NCBI GenBank assembly: GCA_002840355.1
Contig: PHAL01000022.1
Span: forward strand, 1-39,516
Reading direction: 5' to 3'
DNA from: Elusimicrobia bacterium HGW-Elusimicrobia-3
GTDB lineage: Bacteria; Elusimicrobiota; Elusimicrobia; Elusimicrobiales; UBA9959
Length of the DNA stretch: 39,516 nt
Under the pieces are notes generated by a model. That model searched no databases, was not told where the DNA came from, and saw only the letters and a list, made by a program, of their open reading frames with translations. This document shows positions 9,201 through 16,417 of the stretch, one piece after another. Positions within the stretch are counted from its first letter, which is position 1; the number at the start of each line of letters is the position of its first letter. Both the position numbers and the translations under genes were made by a program.

Positions 9201-12200
9201 CGCGATGCTCGGGCCCGACCTTCAGCGTATGGACAGAAAGTCCGCCGCCCGGCGCGACGCTCCGCGCCAGCACGAAATTGCCGGCCAGCACTTCGGTGAA
9301 CCTGGCTCCCTTCATGGCCGAAGCGCCCACCAGCACGCGGGCGGTCTCGCCGGGCTGGTAGGAGCCGCGCTCGAACAGCGCCACCGCCGGCAGGCGCAGC
9401 GCGGCGTTGCGGCGCGAGTCGGCCGCGGCTGAAACCAGGATCACCTGCGACTCGCTCTCGCCCCCCCAGGGGTCCCGGGCCTTCAGGCGCAGCCTGTAGA
9501 CGCCGGGCGCGAGGCTCTTGAACGTGATAACGGAGGGGCGGTCCTTGGCGAAGGATACCTTGCCCTTGCCCGCCTGCTCGCCGTCGGGCACTTTGGAGAA
9601 GGCCTGCTCCAGCGACGGGTTGCGCCCGAAATGCCCCCAGTCGCGGGCGCCGCCCGCGTCCTCGGGGGCGCCGTCGAGCCGGTACAGCGTGTACTGCGCC
9701 TCGCCGGCCTGCTGCTCGTCGTTAAGGTCCCTCAGCCGCGCGTCGATGGCCGCCGTGCCTTCGGGCGTGAAGAAGCCGGCCTGCGGCCTGACGTCGAAGA
9801 GCCAGGCCACGGAGCCGGCCCGGTAGTCCCGGGAATCGGTTATGGTGCGGCCGCCGGCGTCCAGCGCCTCGGCCCCCACATGGTAGGAGGAGGGATAGCC
9901 CGCGAAGGCCTCGCTCTCGGGCTCCGGCGTGAAAGTGAAACTGAACTTGCCGTCGTCGCCGGTCACGGTTTCGCCGGCGGCTACCGGGACTCCGGCGCCG
10001 CCTCCGTAGAACCAGCCCCAGTACCAGCAGTAGCGCGGCAGGTAACGCGAGCGGATCACGGTGTACTTCACCCTGGCGCCGGGCACCGGGGAGCCGAAGT
10101 AGTACTTCGCCTCGCCGGAGACCCTGGCCTTCTCGCCGTAGCGCAGCGGCTTGTCCGCGGCCTCCAGTTTCACCTCGAACTCGGGCCGCTTGTACTCCTC
10201 TACCCCGAACCGGGCCGTGCCGCTGAAATTATAGCCGTACTCCCGCACTCCCGCCGAGAGCGAATACTGGCCCAGCATGCGGCCCTCCGGCAGTTTGAAC
10301 GAGCCGGCCGCGCTGCCGAGGCCGGTGAAGGGCACGGTGGCGGTATAGGCCGTCTGCCAGTTGGCGTCGCGGGCCGTCAGGGTGACGGCGGCCTTGCCGT
10401 CGTAGACCCTGTAGCCGCCCGGCTGGCGCAGCAGGGCGGTCACCTTGAACTTCACCTCCTGTCCGGGCCGGTATACCGGCCTGTCGGTCTCGACGAAGAC
10501 GGATACCGGCTGCGGCACGTGCAGCCCGGCCGAAGCCTGCGAGTTCCAGTAGGCGTAAGCCCCGCCGTGCCGCAGCAGCGGGTCCAGCGAGAAATATTCG
10601 TTGGCCGGGTAGGTCACCGCAAATTCATGGCGCAGTATGGCCGCCCCGTCGGGGCCGGCGGTCAGCGGGACCCGTTCCCAGGCCCTGGCGCGGGACTTAT
10701 GCACGAAGGCCTCGGTCTGCGCGCCGGCCAGCGGCGCGCCGGTCAGCGCGTTCACGGCATAGAGCCGGAACACTTCGGCGGAGGCCGGCCGGGAGGGAGC
10801 GGCCGGGTCGTAGAGGAAGGCCTCGGGATCGGCCCCCAGCCCGGAGGTGCCGAGCAGGAAGATATCAGTAATGTTGACCGTGACCGCCCGCATCAGCGAG
10901 GCCCCCTCCTCGAAACCGGCGTCGCCGGAGGCCACCACCACGTAAAGCCCTTTCTTGAAAGGAGGGTTGGCGATCGCGACCGAGGCCTCCCGGTAAGGGG
11001 CCTCGTATTTTAGCGTCTGCCGCCATTCATGGGACGCCCGGCGGCCCAGGAATTCCTTCACCGTCTCCTGGCGCAGATATTTGACGTGGTCCCAGCCCTG
11101 CTGCGAGCGGCCGAGGGAGGCCTGCAGTTCCTCCGGCGTGGTTTTGTACGCCCTGAAGTGCAGCTCGGGCAGGTTGCGCGCGGACACTTTAAGTATGTCC
11201 TTGCCGGGAGGCGGCGCGAAGGAGGTGGACAGTTCCAGCCGCGGCAGCTCTATGCCGGCCCGCAGCCGCGCGCAATGCGAGGCGGGCCTGGAGCGCGGGG
11301 CCTCGTCCTCCGCCTTGCGGCAGAGTTCCACGGCGGAGGCGAACTCCCCCGCCTCGTTCTCGAAAGCGGCGGCGCGGTAGTAAGTCCAGCTCCGCCCCAG
11401 CCCCGTCTTAAAAGAGGCGGCCCAGTACTTGAGCGTCTTGAGCGCCCGCGGGCGCAGCGCGGCGCGGTCGTAGGCCGCCACGCGCCCGGCCTGCTCGAAC
11501 GGCAGCATCAGGCGCTGCAGGCGCCAGTATTCGCGCGCGAAACCTGCCGGGCCGCCGGCGGCGGCCTCGTAGAGCGCTGCGGCTTTGGCGGCGGCCGGCG
11601 CTCCGGCGGCGTAGTCCGCTTTGTAAGAGATCCCCGCGAAAGGTTCGGCCGCGGGCAGCCGGCCGGAGTCTTCCGACTCGCCGAGCAGCCAGCTGGTCCA
11701 GCGCAGCACCGCGAAATCCCATAAGGCAGGTGTATAAAGGAGCTCCGCGCCCTTTATGTCCACGAAGTAAGCCTCGTCGGCCAGCCCCGCCTTCGCCAGC
11801 GCCGCCCTCAGCGGCCAGAGCGAGTCGTAATCCCCCGCTATCAGACCGCGCCACTGCGCGGCGGTCAGCTTAGCAACGTCCTTCGTGCCCTTCTGCTCGT
11901 CGGCGGGCAGGGCGTAGCCGTACTGCCGCAGGTACTGGCGGCCGGTCTCGGCCCGCAGCAGCAGGAACCTGGCCCGCCACAGCGGGTCCGCCGGCAGCTT
12001 CATGTCCGCCAGGCGCTGGGCGGCCTCGGCGTAGCGCAGCAGCAGGGCCTCGCTCTCGGCGGCGCGGTACAGGGCCTTAAGGCCGGGTTCGCCCGGAGTT
12101 TTGGCGGCGGCGGCGTAGCCGTCCAGCGCGGCCTGGTATTCGCCCTTGGCGAAGGCCTGGTCGGCGGCGTCGTTGCTCCCGCCGTAGGCCAGGCAGGGCA

Positions 12201-12228
12201 GCAGCAGTATCGCGATAAGTGTCTTCAT
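6298..12228 (-). CDS. Alpha-2-macroglobulin family protein with intact thioester
   Basis: 1976 residues. The signal peptide (KTLIAILLLPCLAYGG) has no good lipobox, so the product is probably periplasmic and soluble. A TPR-like helical region (about 20-330) is followed by macroglobulin domains. MG2 (VFVETDRPVYRPGQEVKFKV) starts near residue 575 and the next domain at EEYKRPEFEVKL. The central A2M domain contains SWKISSYLLTRDARRGSF. The thioester motif CTEQ lies in YPYECTEQLLNRYVP, with Cys1450 and Gln1453, and sits in an alpha-alpha toroid (NPVRLMSLMETPWE). The C-terminal receptor-like domain follows. Bacterial A2Ms are thought to trap proteases that reach the periplasm and often sit with the peptidoglycan synthase PBP1c. 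Here the upstream gene is murB instead, 28 bp away. The ATG is preceded by GGAGGGGGAAAC. Very long but normal for the family. Confidence 0.92.
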   Translation of the reverse strand: MKTLIAILLLPCLAYGGSNDAADQAFAKGEYQAALDGYAAAAKTPGEPGLKALYRAAESEALLLRYAEAAQRLADMKLPADPLWRARFLLLRAETGRQYLRQYGYALPADEQKGTKDVAKLTAAQWRGLIAGDYDSLWPLRAALAKAGLADEAYFVDIKGAELLYTPALWDFAVLRWTSWLLGESEDSGRLPAAEPFAGISYKADYAAGAPAAAKAAALYEAAAGGPAGFAREYWRLQRLMLPFEQAGRVAAYDRAALRPRALKTLKYWAASFKTGLGRSWTYYRAAAFENEAGEFASAVELCRKAEDEAPRSRPASHCARLRAGIELPRLELSTSFAPPPGKDILKVSARNLPELHFRAYKTTPEELQASLGRSQQGWDHVKYLRQETVKEFLGRRASHEWRQTLKYEAPYREASVAIANPPFKKGLYVVVASGDAGFEEGASLMRAVTVNITDIFLLGTSGLGADPEAFLYDPAAPSRPASAEVFRLYAVNALTGAPLAGAQTEAFVHKSRARAWERVPLTAGPDGAAILRHEFAVTYPANEYFSLDPLLRHGGAYAYWNSQASAGLHVPQPVSVFVETDRPVYRPGQEVKFKVTALLRQPGGYRVYDGKAAVTLTARDANWQTAYTATVPFTGLGSAAGSFKLPEGRMLGQYSLSAGVREYGYNFSGTARFGVEEYKRPEFEVKLEAADKPLRYGEKARVSGEAKYYFGSPVPGARVKYTVIRSRYLPRYCWYWGWFYGGGAGVPVAAGETVTGDDGKFSFTFTPEPESEAFAGYPSSYHVGAEALDAGGRTITDSRDYRAGSVAWLFDVRPQAGFFTPEGTAAIDARLRDLNDEQQAGEAQYTLYRLDGAPEDAGGARDWGHFGRNPSLEQAFSKVPDGEQAGKGKVSFAKDRPSVITFKSLAPGVYRLRLKARDPWGGESESQVILVSAAADSRRNAALRLPAVALFERGSYQPGETARVLVGASAMKGARFTEVLAGNFVLARSVAPGGGLSVHTLKVGPEHRGGFGLRWLGAGGFKVYSAMADADVPSANKNISLQLDYDKALAPGQRASWKVRARDAAGRPVAGEALVKVFDRSLEYYAGDAAFWADSLYPRRYSSGEAMGSLFTPRAVSLPVRTGLMQKMLQAFRQYTAEERLASLRIASTRLSYRDTSYGGKAAFSKGLAFEAAPDGALAEADFADLTEGTRPSMGLPEAKLSAARAPAAAPAEAQAAPVAVRKDFSETAYYNPQLKVLRGEAAFSFRIPERLTSWKISSYLLTRDARRGSFAAETVTKKDLMARLDIPRFFREGDRSRLTALVTNDTGGELSGTVSLSVTRDGAEAHGDFGVSELSRPFTVKPKGTVPVYWEITAPRAPAAYQARVIARAGQLSDAQENELPVLPSRERLIASGVAALDGNAAKTFRLPELEAADPTREVESLHLEIQPQLILTVLNSLPFLVNYPYECTEQLLNRYVPLAITNGFYKKYPALSAAVAKVPKRKTLTPEWERDNPVRLMSLMETPWESASRGRQAGWPVTDMLDPKVVAAGKDDALGKLKSYQGADGSFPWFPGGRPNLHMTLYVLEGLAEASRYGVQIPEDMARRALAYALGEIPSHLKADPAETSLVLYAAYVVTSFPAAWPESAAAREYAKAWADFSDKHANAMTAFGKAYAAYVYHRLGERAKADGYLARAMDGARTDDISGTYWTPEKISWLWYNDSVEKHAFLLRTLLALRPADPKIPGLTRWLLFNRKGNEWKSTRASAAAIYSLLDVMKARGALDKGETFSLKWGATTEKVELQPFDWAARPLRWSKYGAEIGKKDLAPEVRKRGPGLAFAAFTGIYTTDKTAVESPAGMMNVSRKYFLRAKEGDAYTLTPLADGDSVAVGDQVEVHLTVRTRGQFEYVHIKDPKAAGFEAETLTSGWQWDRLARYEEPRDSLTNFFVEWLPHGEYVLKYRLRPTTPGTFKAGAAVIQSMYAPEFAAHSSGFTFKVK
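6301..6319. repeat. 19-bp near-perfect palindrome at the end of the A2M gene
   Basis: CTTCACTTT-A-AAAGTGAAG, with 9-bp arms, overlaps the last codons of the A2M gene just before its stop. It is AT-rich compared with the surroundings. It may be chance from the lysine and valine codons, or part of a transcription end signal. There is no U-tract. Confidence 0.35.
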
Positions 12229-12239
12229 GTTTCCCCCTC

Positions 12240-12255
12240 CGGCCGGACGGCCGGA
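12240..12255. repeat. Short hairpin between murB and the A2M gene
   Basis: CCGGCCG-GA-CGGCCGG fills most of the 28-bp gap and directly precedes the ribosome-binding site of the A2M gene in transcript direction. No U-run follows, so it is not an obvious terminator. It might modulate translation or mRNA processing of the downstream gene. Confidence 0.4.
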
Positions 12256-12256
12256 T

Positions 12257-13153
12257 TTAAAAATCGCCGAGCAGTATCTGTTCCAGCTGCAGGTCCACGC
12301 CGGTCTTTTCTTTCACGGCCGCGCGCACGCGGCAGATCAGCGCGTAGATGTCGGCGGCTGTGGCGCCGCCGGCGTTCACGATGAAGCCGGCGTGCTTGGG
12401 CGAGACCTCGGCCCCGCCCACCCTGAGGCCCTTCAGCCCGGCCGCGTCTATCAGCCGCGAGGCGTAGTCGTTCTGCGGGCGCTTGAACACGCTGCCCGCT
12501 GACGGGTAGTCCAGCGGCTGTTTGGCCTCGCGGGAGGCCAGCACGCAGGAGCGGTCCTGCAGCAGCATGGCCGGGTCCCCCGGCTGGAACTCGAAGCGCG
12601 CCGACAGCACTATCAGCCCGTCCAGGCCTTCCGCGCGGCGGTAGCCGTGGACTATGTCCTTCTTTAAAAGCGTGATTTCCCGGCCGGCCCCGTCGAAAGC
12701 CCGCACGGAGGCGAGCCGGTCGAAAGTCTCCTGGCCGAAAGCCCCGGCGTTCATGCGCACGGCGCCTCCCACGGAGCCGGGGATGCCGGAGGTCTTTTCC
12801 AGCCCGGCCAGGCCGGCCTCGGCGGAAAGGCGGGCCACCTCGTCCCAGGCCGCCCCGGCCTGGGCCTCCAGCGCGCCGCCTTTGAGGTCAACGGCGGCCA
12901 GCCGGCCGGTGAGAATGGTAACGCCGGGCAGCCCCCTGTCGCTGACCAGCACGTTGGAGCCGCGGCCCAGCACGCGCCACGGCGTACCGCCGGCGCGGCA
13001 CCAGGCGCAGGCCCAGCGCAGCTCTTCCGGCGTACCGGGGCGCAGCAGCGCCTCGGCGGCCCCGCCGGCGCGGTAGGTGGTGAAAGAGGCGGCGGGCTCG
13101 CCGAAGAGGCAATGCGGGCCGAACTTTTCTTTGAGGGCTGAATAATCAGGCAT
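12257..13153 (-). CDS. murB: UDP-N-acetylenolpyruvoylglucosamine reductase
   Basis: 298 residues. Cytoplasmic FAD enzyme that reduces UDP-GlcNAc-enolpyruvate to UDP-MurNAc with NADPH in peptidoglycan synthesis. FAD-binding features are GRGSNVLVSD (63-72) and GIPGSVGGAVRMNAGAFG (123-140). Catalytic residues match the family: Tyr171-Arg172, the proton-donor Ser221 in PSAGSVFKRP, and Glu291 near the C-terminus. The length and the YPSAGSVFKRP segment fit the shorter type II MurB. It overlaps the upstream transporter gene by 8 bp and is followed closely by the A2M gene, so cell-wall synthesis and periplasmic protection are probably co-transcribed. Confidence 0.96.
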   Translation of the reverse strand: MPDYSALKEKFGPHCLFGEPAASFTTYRAGGAAEALLRPGTPEELRWACAWCRAGGTPWRVLGRGSNVLVSDRGLPGVTILTGRLAAVDLKGGALEAQAGAAWDEVARLSAEAGLAGLEKTSGIPGSVGGAVRMNAGAFGQETFDRLASVRAFDGAGREITLLKKDIVHGYRRAEGLDGLIVLSARFEFQPGDPAMLLQDRSCVLASREAKQPLDYPSAGSVFKRPQNDYASRLIDAAGLKGLRVGGAEVSPKHAGFIVNAGGATAADIYALICRVRAAVKEKTGVDLQLEQILLGDF

Positions 13154-14075
13154 TGGCAGAGACCCCGCCGGCGGCGGCGCGGTTTTTCTCCTTTAATCCC
13201 ACCAGGTATACGCCCGCCAGTATCAGCAGCCCCCCCGCGAAGGCCGCCGGCGCGGCGCGCTCGCCCAGCAGCAGGTAGGCGGCCAGCATGGATGAAAAAG
13301 GCTGCAGGTAGATGAAATAGGAAGCTTTCACGCCGCCCAGGCCTTCCACGGCCCTGTTCCAGAACAGGTAGCCCATGGCCGAGGACAGCACCCCCAGGTA
13401 GGCGATGCCGGCCCAGCCGCGGGGGCTGACGGCGGCGTAATCCGCCGGGCCGCCGGTGAGCAGCCAGACGGGCAGCACGCTGACCAGCGCCACGAGCATC
13501 GTGGCGGCCGTGACCTTGGCCTGCGGCCAGTCGGTGAGCCAGCGCTGGGCGCAGTAAATGTAGATGGTCCAGTCCACGCAGCTGGCCAGGAAGATGACGT
13601 CGCCCGTGGTGGACGGCAGGGAGAAAGCCCCCGCCCCGGCGCGGCCGAAGACCACGAGCAGCGTGCCTACCGTGCCCAGCGCGAACGCCGCCAGTTTAAA
13701 AACGCCCATGCGCTCGCCCAGGGCCGCGGCCAGCCCGGCCACCAGGATGGGGATGGTGCAGATCAGCCAGCCGGCGTTGGAGGCCAGCGTGTATTTCAGG
13801 GCGTAGGCCTGTATATACTGCTGGGCCGAGACGCCCAGCACGGAGAGGATAAAAAGTTTGCGCAGCGGGCCGGCGCGGAAATCTCTAAGAGAAAGCCTGG
13901 CGCCGCCCAGGACCACCAGCAGCAGCGCGCCTAAAGCGGCGCGCGAAACCACTATGGTGAGCGGCGAAACCTCGCTCATCAGCTGTTTGGTAAAGGGATA
14001 TGAGGCGCCCCACACGGCGGTGGCCAGGGCTGCCTGCAGGTAGAGCCGGCCGTGGCCGGAGTTTTTGTCTGGCAT
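13146..14075 (-). CDS. EamA/DMT-family transporter
   Basis: 309 residues with about ten hydrophobic helices in two EamA repeats. The first repeat contains WGASYPFTKQLM and VVSRAALGALLLV. The second contains GWAGIAYLGVLSSAMGYLFWNRAVEGLGG and ASYFIYLQPFSSMLAAYLLLGE. Family members are inner-membrane drug/metabolite exporters or permeases; the substrate cannot be told. I place the start at the ATG at 14075 (PDKNSGHGRL). A longer reading to 14117 would begin inside the terminator of the upstream gene. It overlaps murB by 8 bp. The last residues are hydrophilic and cytoplasmic (KEKNRAAAGGVSANA). Confidence 0.88.
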   Translation of the reverse strand: MPDKNSGHGRLYLQAALATAVWGASYPFTKQLMSEVSPLTIVVSRAALGALLLVVLGGARLSLRDFRAGPLRKLFILSVLGVSAQQYIQAYALKYTLASNAGWLICTIPILVAGLAAALGERMGVFKLAAFALGTVGTLLVVFGRAGAGAFSLPSTTGDVIFLASCVDWTIYIYCAQRWLTDWPQAKVTAATMLVALVSVLPVWLLTGGPADYAAVSPRGWAGIAYLGVLSSAMGYLFWNRAVEGLGGVKASYFIYLQPFSSMLAAYLLLGERAAPAAFAGGLLILAGVYLVGLKEKNRAAAGGVSANA

Positions 14076-14078
14076 GTT

Positions 14079-14115
14079 AAAAAGCCCCGCCGGCGCGCGG
14101 TGCGGCCGGCGGGGC
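14079..14115 (-). terminator. Rho-independent terminator of the ornithine aminotransferase gene
   Basis: A perfect 11-bp stem (GCCCCGCCGGC at 14084-14094 with its complement at 14105-14115), a 10-nt loop and, in the minus direction, a run of five Ts. It begins 12 bp after the stop codon at 14127. Confidence 0.85.
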
Positions 14116-14126
14116 ACAGGAACCTC

Positions 14127-15338
14127 TTACTTGGACAGCACCTTCTTGATGCGCCTGAAGGCCCAGTCTATCTCCTTGCGCGTGATTATCAGTGGCGGCG
14201 CGAAGCGTATGACATGGTCATGCGTTTCCTTGCACAGCAGGCCCAGACCCATCAGCTGTTCGCAGTAAGGCCGTGCCGCGCAGTCCATCTCCACGCCTAT
14301 AAGCAGGCCTTTGCCGCGGACTTCCTTGATGTGCTTGCCCTTGATGGAGCGCAGCTTGTCCATGAAGTAATTCCCCATCTCGAAGGAATTCTCCACCAGC
14401 TTCTCCTCCGTGATGACCCGCAGCGCCTCGCGCGCCACCGCGCAAGCGAGCGGGTTGCCGCCGAACGTGCTGCCGTGGTCTCCGGGGCTGAAGACGCCCA
14501 GCACTTCCCCGGAGGCCACCACGGCGGAGATCGGCATCACGCCGCCGCCGAGGGCCTTGCCCATGACGAGCATGTCGGGTTTCACGCCTTCGTAATCGCA
14601 GGCGAACTTTTTACCGCTGCGGCCGAAGCCGGTCTGTATCTCGTCGGCGACGAACAGCACGCGGTTGGCCTTGCAGAGTTCGTAGGCGGCCTTCAGGTAG
14701 CCGGCCGGCGGCACTATGATGCCGGCCTCGCCCTGTATCGGCTCCACGATGAACGCGCAGGTGTTCGGGGTGATCGCGGCCTTGAGGGCCGCGATGTCGC
14801 CGTATTCCACGTTCACGAAACCCGGGGTGAACGGCCCGAAGCCGTCCTTGTACTGCGGCTCGGTGGACCAGGAAACGATGCTGATCGTGCGGCCGTGGAA
14901 GTTGTTGGTCACGCCGATGATCTCGGCCTTGTCGCTCGGGATGCCCTTGATCTTGTAGCCCCACTTGCGCACCGCTTTCATCGCCGTCTCCACTGCCTCC
15001 GCGCCGGTGTTCATCGGCAGGGCCATCTCGTAGCCGGTGAACTCGCACAGCTCCTTGAGGAACGGGCCCAGCTGGTCGTTGTTGAAGGCGCGGGAGGTCA
15101 GCGTAACCTTCTTCGCCTGCTCCGTCAGCGCCTTGAGTACGCGCGGATGCCGGTGGCCATGGTTCATCGCCGAGTAGGCGCTGAGCATGTCCATATATTT
15201 ATTACCCTCGGGATCCTTCACCCACACGCCCTTGGCGCTGTTGATGACTATCGGCAGCGGGTGATAGTTATTGGCGCCGTAATGCTCGGCGACCTCGATC
15301 AGCCTGCGGCTTTCCGTATTTTCGGTGTTAGTATCCAT
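14127..15338 (-). CDS. rocD: Ornithine aminotransferase
   Basis: 403 residues. Class III PLP aminotransferase converting ornithine and 2-oxoglutarate to glutamate semialdehyde and glutamate, in arginine breakdown or proline synthesis. Family motifs are [35 protein letters not shown] and [11 protein letters not shown], plus the PLP region [13 protein letters not shown]. The Schiff-base lysine is Lys261 in [12 protein letters not shown]. The start at 15338 ([10 protein letters not shown]) is chosen because AAGGAG lies 6 bp upstream. A longer reading to 15530 would run through hairpin-rich intergenic DNA with low-complexity translation. It is monocistronic, with its own terminator downstream. 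No arginase or proline gene is in the window. Confidence 0.94.
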   Translation of the reverse strand: MDTNTENTESRRLIEVAEHYGANNYHPLPIVINSAKGVWVKDPEGNKYMDMLSAYSAMNHGHRHPRVLKALTEQAKKVTLTSRAFNNDQLGPFLKELCEFTGYEMALPMNTGAEAVETAMKAVRKWGYKIKGIPSDKAEIIGVTNNFHGRTISIVSWSTEPQYKDGFGPFTPGFVNVEYGDIAALKAAITPNTCAFIVEPIQGEAGIIVPPAGYLKAAYELCKANRVLFVADEIQTGFGRSGKKFACDYEGVKPDMLVMGKALGGGVMPISAVVASGEVLGVFSPGDHGSTFGGNPLACAVAREALRVITEEKLVENSFEMGNYFMDKLRSIKGKHIKEVRGKGLLIGVEMDCAARPYCEQLMGLGLLCKETHDHVIRFAPPLIITRKEIDWAFRRIKKVLSK

Positions 15339-15562
15339 GTTGATCTCCTTGTTCAAGGGAGCGGCCCTGCGTTTAAGCGGGGAGCCCTCGGCGGGACCCC
15401 CCCAGGTAAAGGCTGCCAGCCTCCCAACTTTTTCGTCGGAAACTTGCTGCGCAACTTCCCCCCGCATAGCGGGGGCACTCCGTGCGACATTCCCCTTCCG
15501 GACCTTCGCGCATAGCGCTCGGCCCTTCACCCGCTTTGCGGGCGGCCCTTACAGGGCCGGGG
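15339..15562. other. Hairpin-rich intergenic region
   Basis: Between rocD and an outer-membrane protein gene, both on the minus strand. No gene is seen. Several perfect hairpins have unrelated stems: CCCCCGC-ATA-GCGGGGG near 15462, GCGC-ATA-GCGC near 15510, CCCGC-TTT-GCGGG near 15530, and GGCCC-TTACA-GGGCC near 15545. The outer edges GGCCCTG and CAGGGCC (about 15365 and 15553) are complementary. It may be a distant relative of the palindromic elements elsewhere in the window, but the CAC-GGT-GTG core is not present. Confidence 0.45.
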
Positions 15563-16300
15563 TCAAAACTTCGCGCCGGCGCCCAGCGAGTAGCCGGCCT
15601 GGCCGTGGAGGATGTTGTAAGCGCCGTACACGTAGAGCAGCGGCAGCGGCGACAGGCGCACGCCGACGGTGTAGCGGGGCTTGGAGATGGTGGCGTCCAC
15701 GCCGTTGAGCGCGGCGTTGACGTTCTTGATCTCGAGCGTCGTGCGGTCCACGCCCACGCCCACATACGGCTTTATCACCGGGATGTCGAAAGAGGCCGTG
15801 GCGTCGAAGGACAGGTGGCTTCCCTTGAAGTAGTCGTAGTTGATGACGTCGTACCAGGCGGACACCGAGACGTCCGGGATGAACTTGGTCAGCGTGCCGC
15901 TCTTGATGATGCTCTTGCGCAGGCCGCCGCCGACCACGGAGAAGCCCGACAGGCTGACCGCGCGCGCCATCACGTCGGCGCCTATCGCCGGCAGGGCCAC
16001 GCCGGCGTGCACCATCGGCACGCCGAAAGCCTTAACGTCGGCGTCGCGCAGCACGCGGTTCTCGTCGCTGGGCTTGGCCTGCACGGAGGCGGCCAGGCCG
16101 ACCTCGAAGCCGGGAAAGCCGAGCGTGCGGCCGGAATTGAAGTCGTTGGCGCCGATGACGCCGCCCAGGTCCATCGCGAAAGGCTTGAGCAGGGCTTCGC
16201 CCTGCAGAGCTATCTGGGTCTTGAAGTCCTCGAAAGAATCGGCACGAACACCGGCGGCCAATACGGGCAGCAGGCACAGCGAAATAATAAGTTTTTTCAT
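15563..16300 (-). CDS. Putative outer-membrane beta-barrel protein
   Basis: 245 residues. Signal peptide about 1-20 (KKLIISLCLLPVLAAGVRA). The mature part has a Gly-rich alternating pattern (FPGFEVGLAASVQAKP, SFDIPVIKPYVGVGVDRTTL) and ends LYVYGAYNILHGQAGYSLGAGAKF, a typical terminal barrel strand with a final aromatic residue. No specific family assigned; it resembles small hypothetical barrels (DUF6588-like), and this comparison is from memory. The ATG at 16300 has a strong AGGAGGG ribosome-binding site 5 bp upstream. A longer open frame to 16852 overlaps the divergent radical SAM gene and is not real. Confidence 0.78.
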   Translation of the reverse strand: MKKLIISLCLLPVLAAGVRADSFEDFKTQIALQGEALLKPFAMDLGGVIGANDFNSGRTLGFPGFEVGLAASVQAKPSDENRVLRDADVKAFGVPMVHAGVALPAIGADVMARAVSLSGFSVVGGGLRKSIIKSGTLTKFIPDVSVSAWYDVINYDYFKGSHLSFDATASFDIPVIKPYVGVGVDRTTLEIKNVNAALNGVDATISKPRYTVGVRLSPLPLLYVYGAYNILHGQAGYSLGAGAKF

Positions 16301-16331
16301 TTTCCCTCCTAAAAACATGTTCCGCACCTCT

Positions 16332-16340
16332 ATTATCCCA
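16332..16340 (-). promoter_or_regulatory. Extended -10 promoter of the outer-membrane protein gene
   Basis: TGG-GATAAT on the minus strand about 30 bp before the ATG at 16300, leaving a short leader with the AGGAGGG site. It shares the TGn extension with the leaderless promoters but has a normal leader. No clear -35 box. Confidence 0.45.
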
Positions 16341-16402
16341 TAATTTAAATATAAATGGAACCCCGCCAGCGCCGGGTCCGGGACTCCGTGGGGAGGTCTT
16401 TT

Positions 16403-16411
16403 TGATATGAT
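16403..16411 (+). promoter_or_regulatory. Extended -10 promoter for a predicted leaderless mRNA
   Basis: TGA-TATGAT, then exactly six bases (TGTAGT), then the ATG of the radical SAM gene at 16418. No ribosome-binding site lies between. The GGGGAGG further upstream is too far to serve the ATG. Confidence 0.5.
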
Positions 16412-16417
16412 TGTAGT

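Noticed and set aside
14076-14117. Longer N-terminus for the EamA transporter
   Set aside because: These bases form the terminator of the upstream aminotransferase gene.
15339-15530. N-terminal extension of ornithine aminotransferase
   Set aside because: The added residues have no homology to the family, pass through hairpin-rich DNA, and the ATG at 15338 has a proper AAGGAG site.
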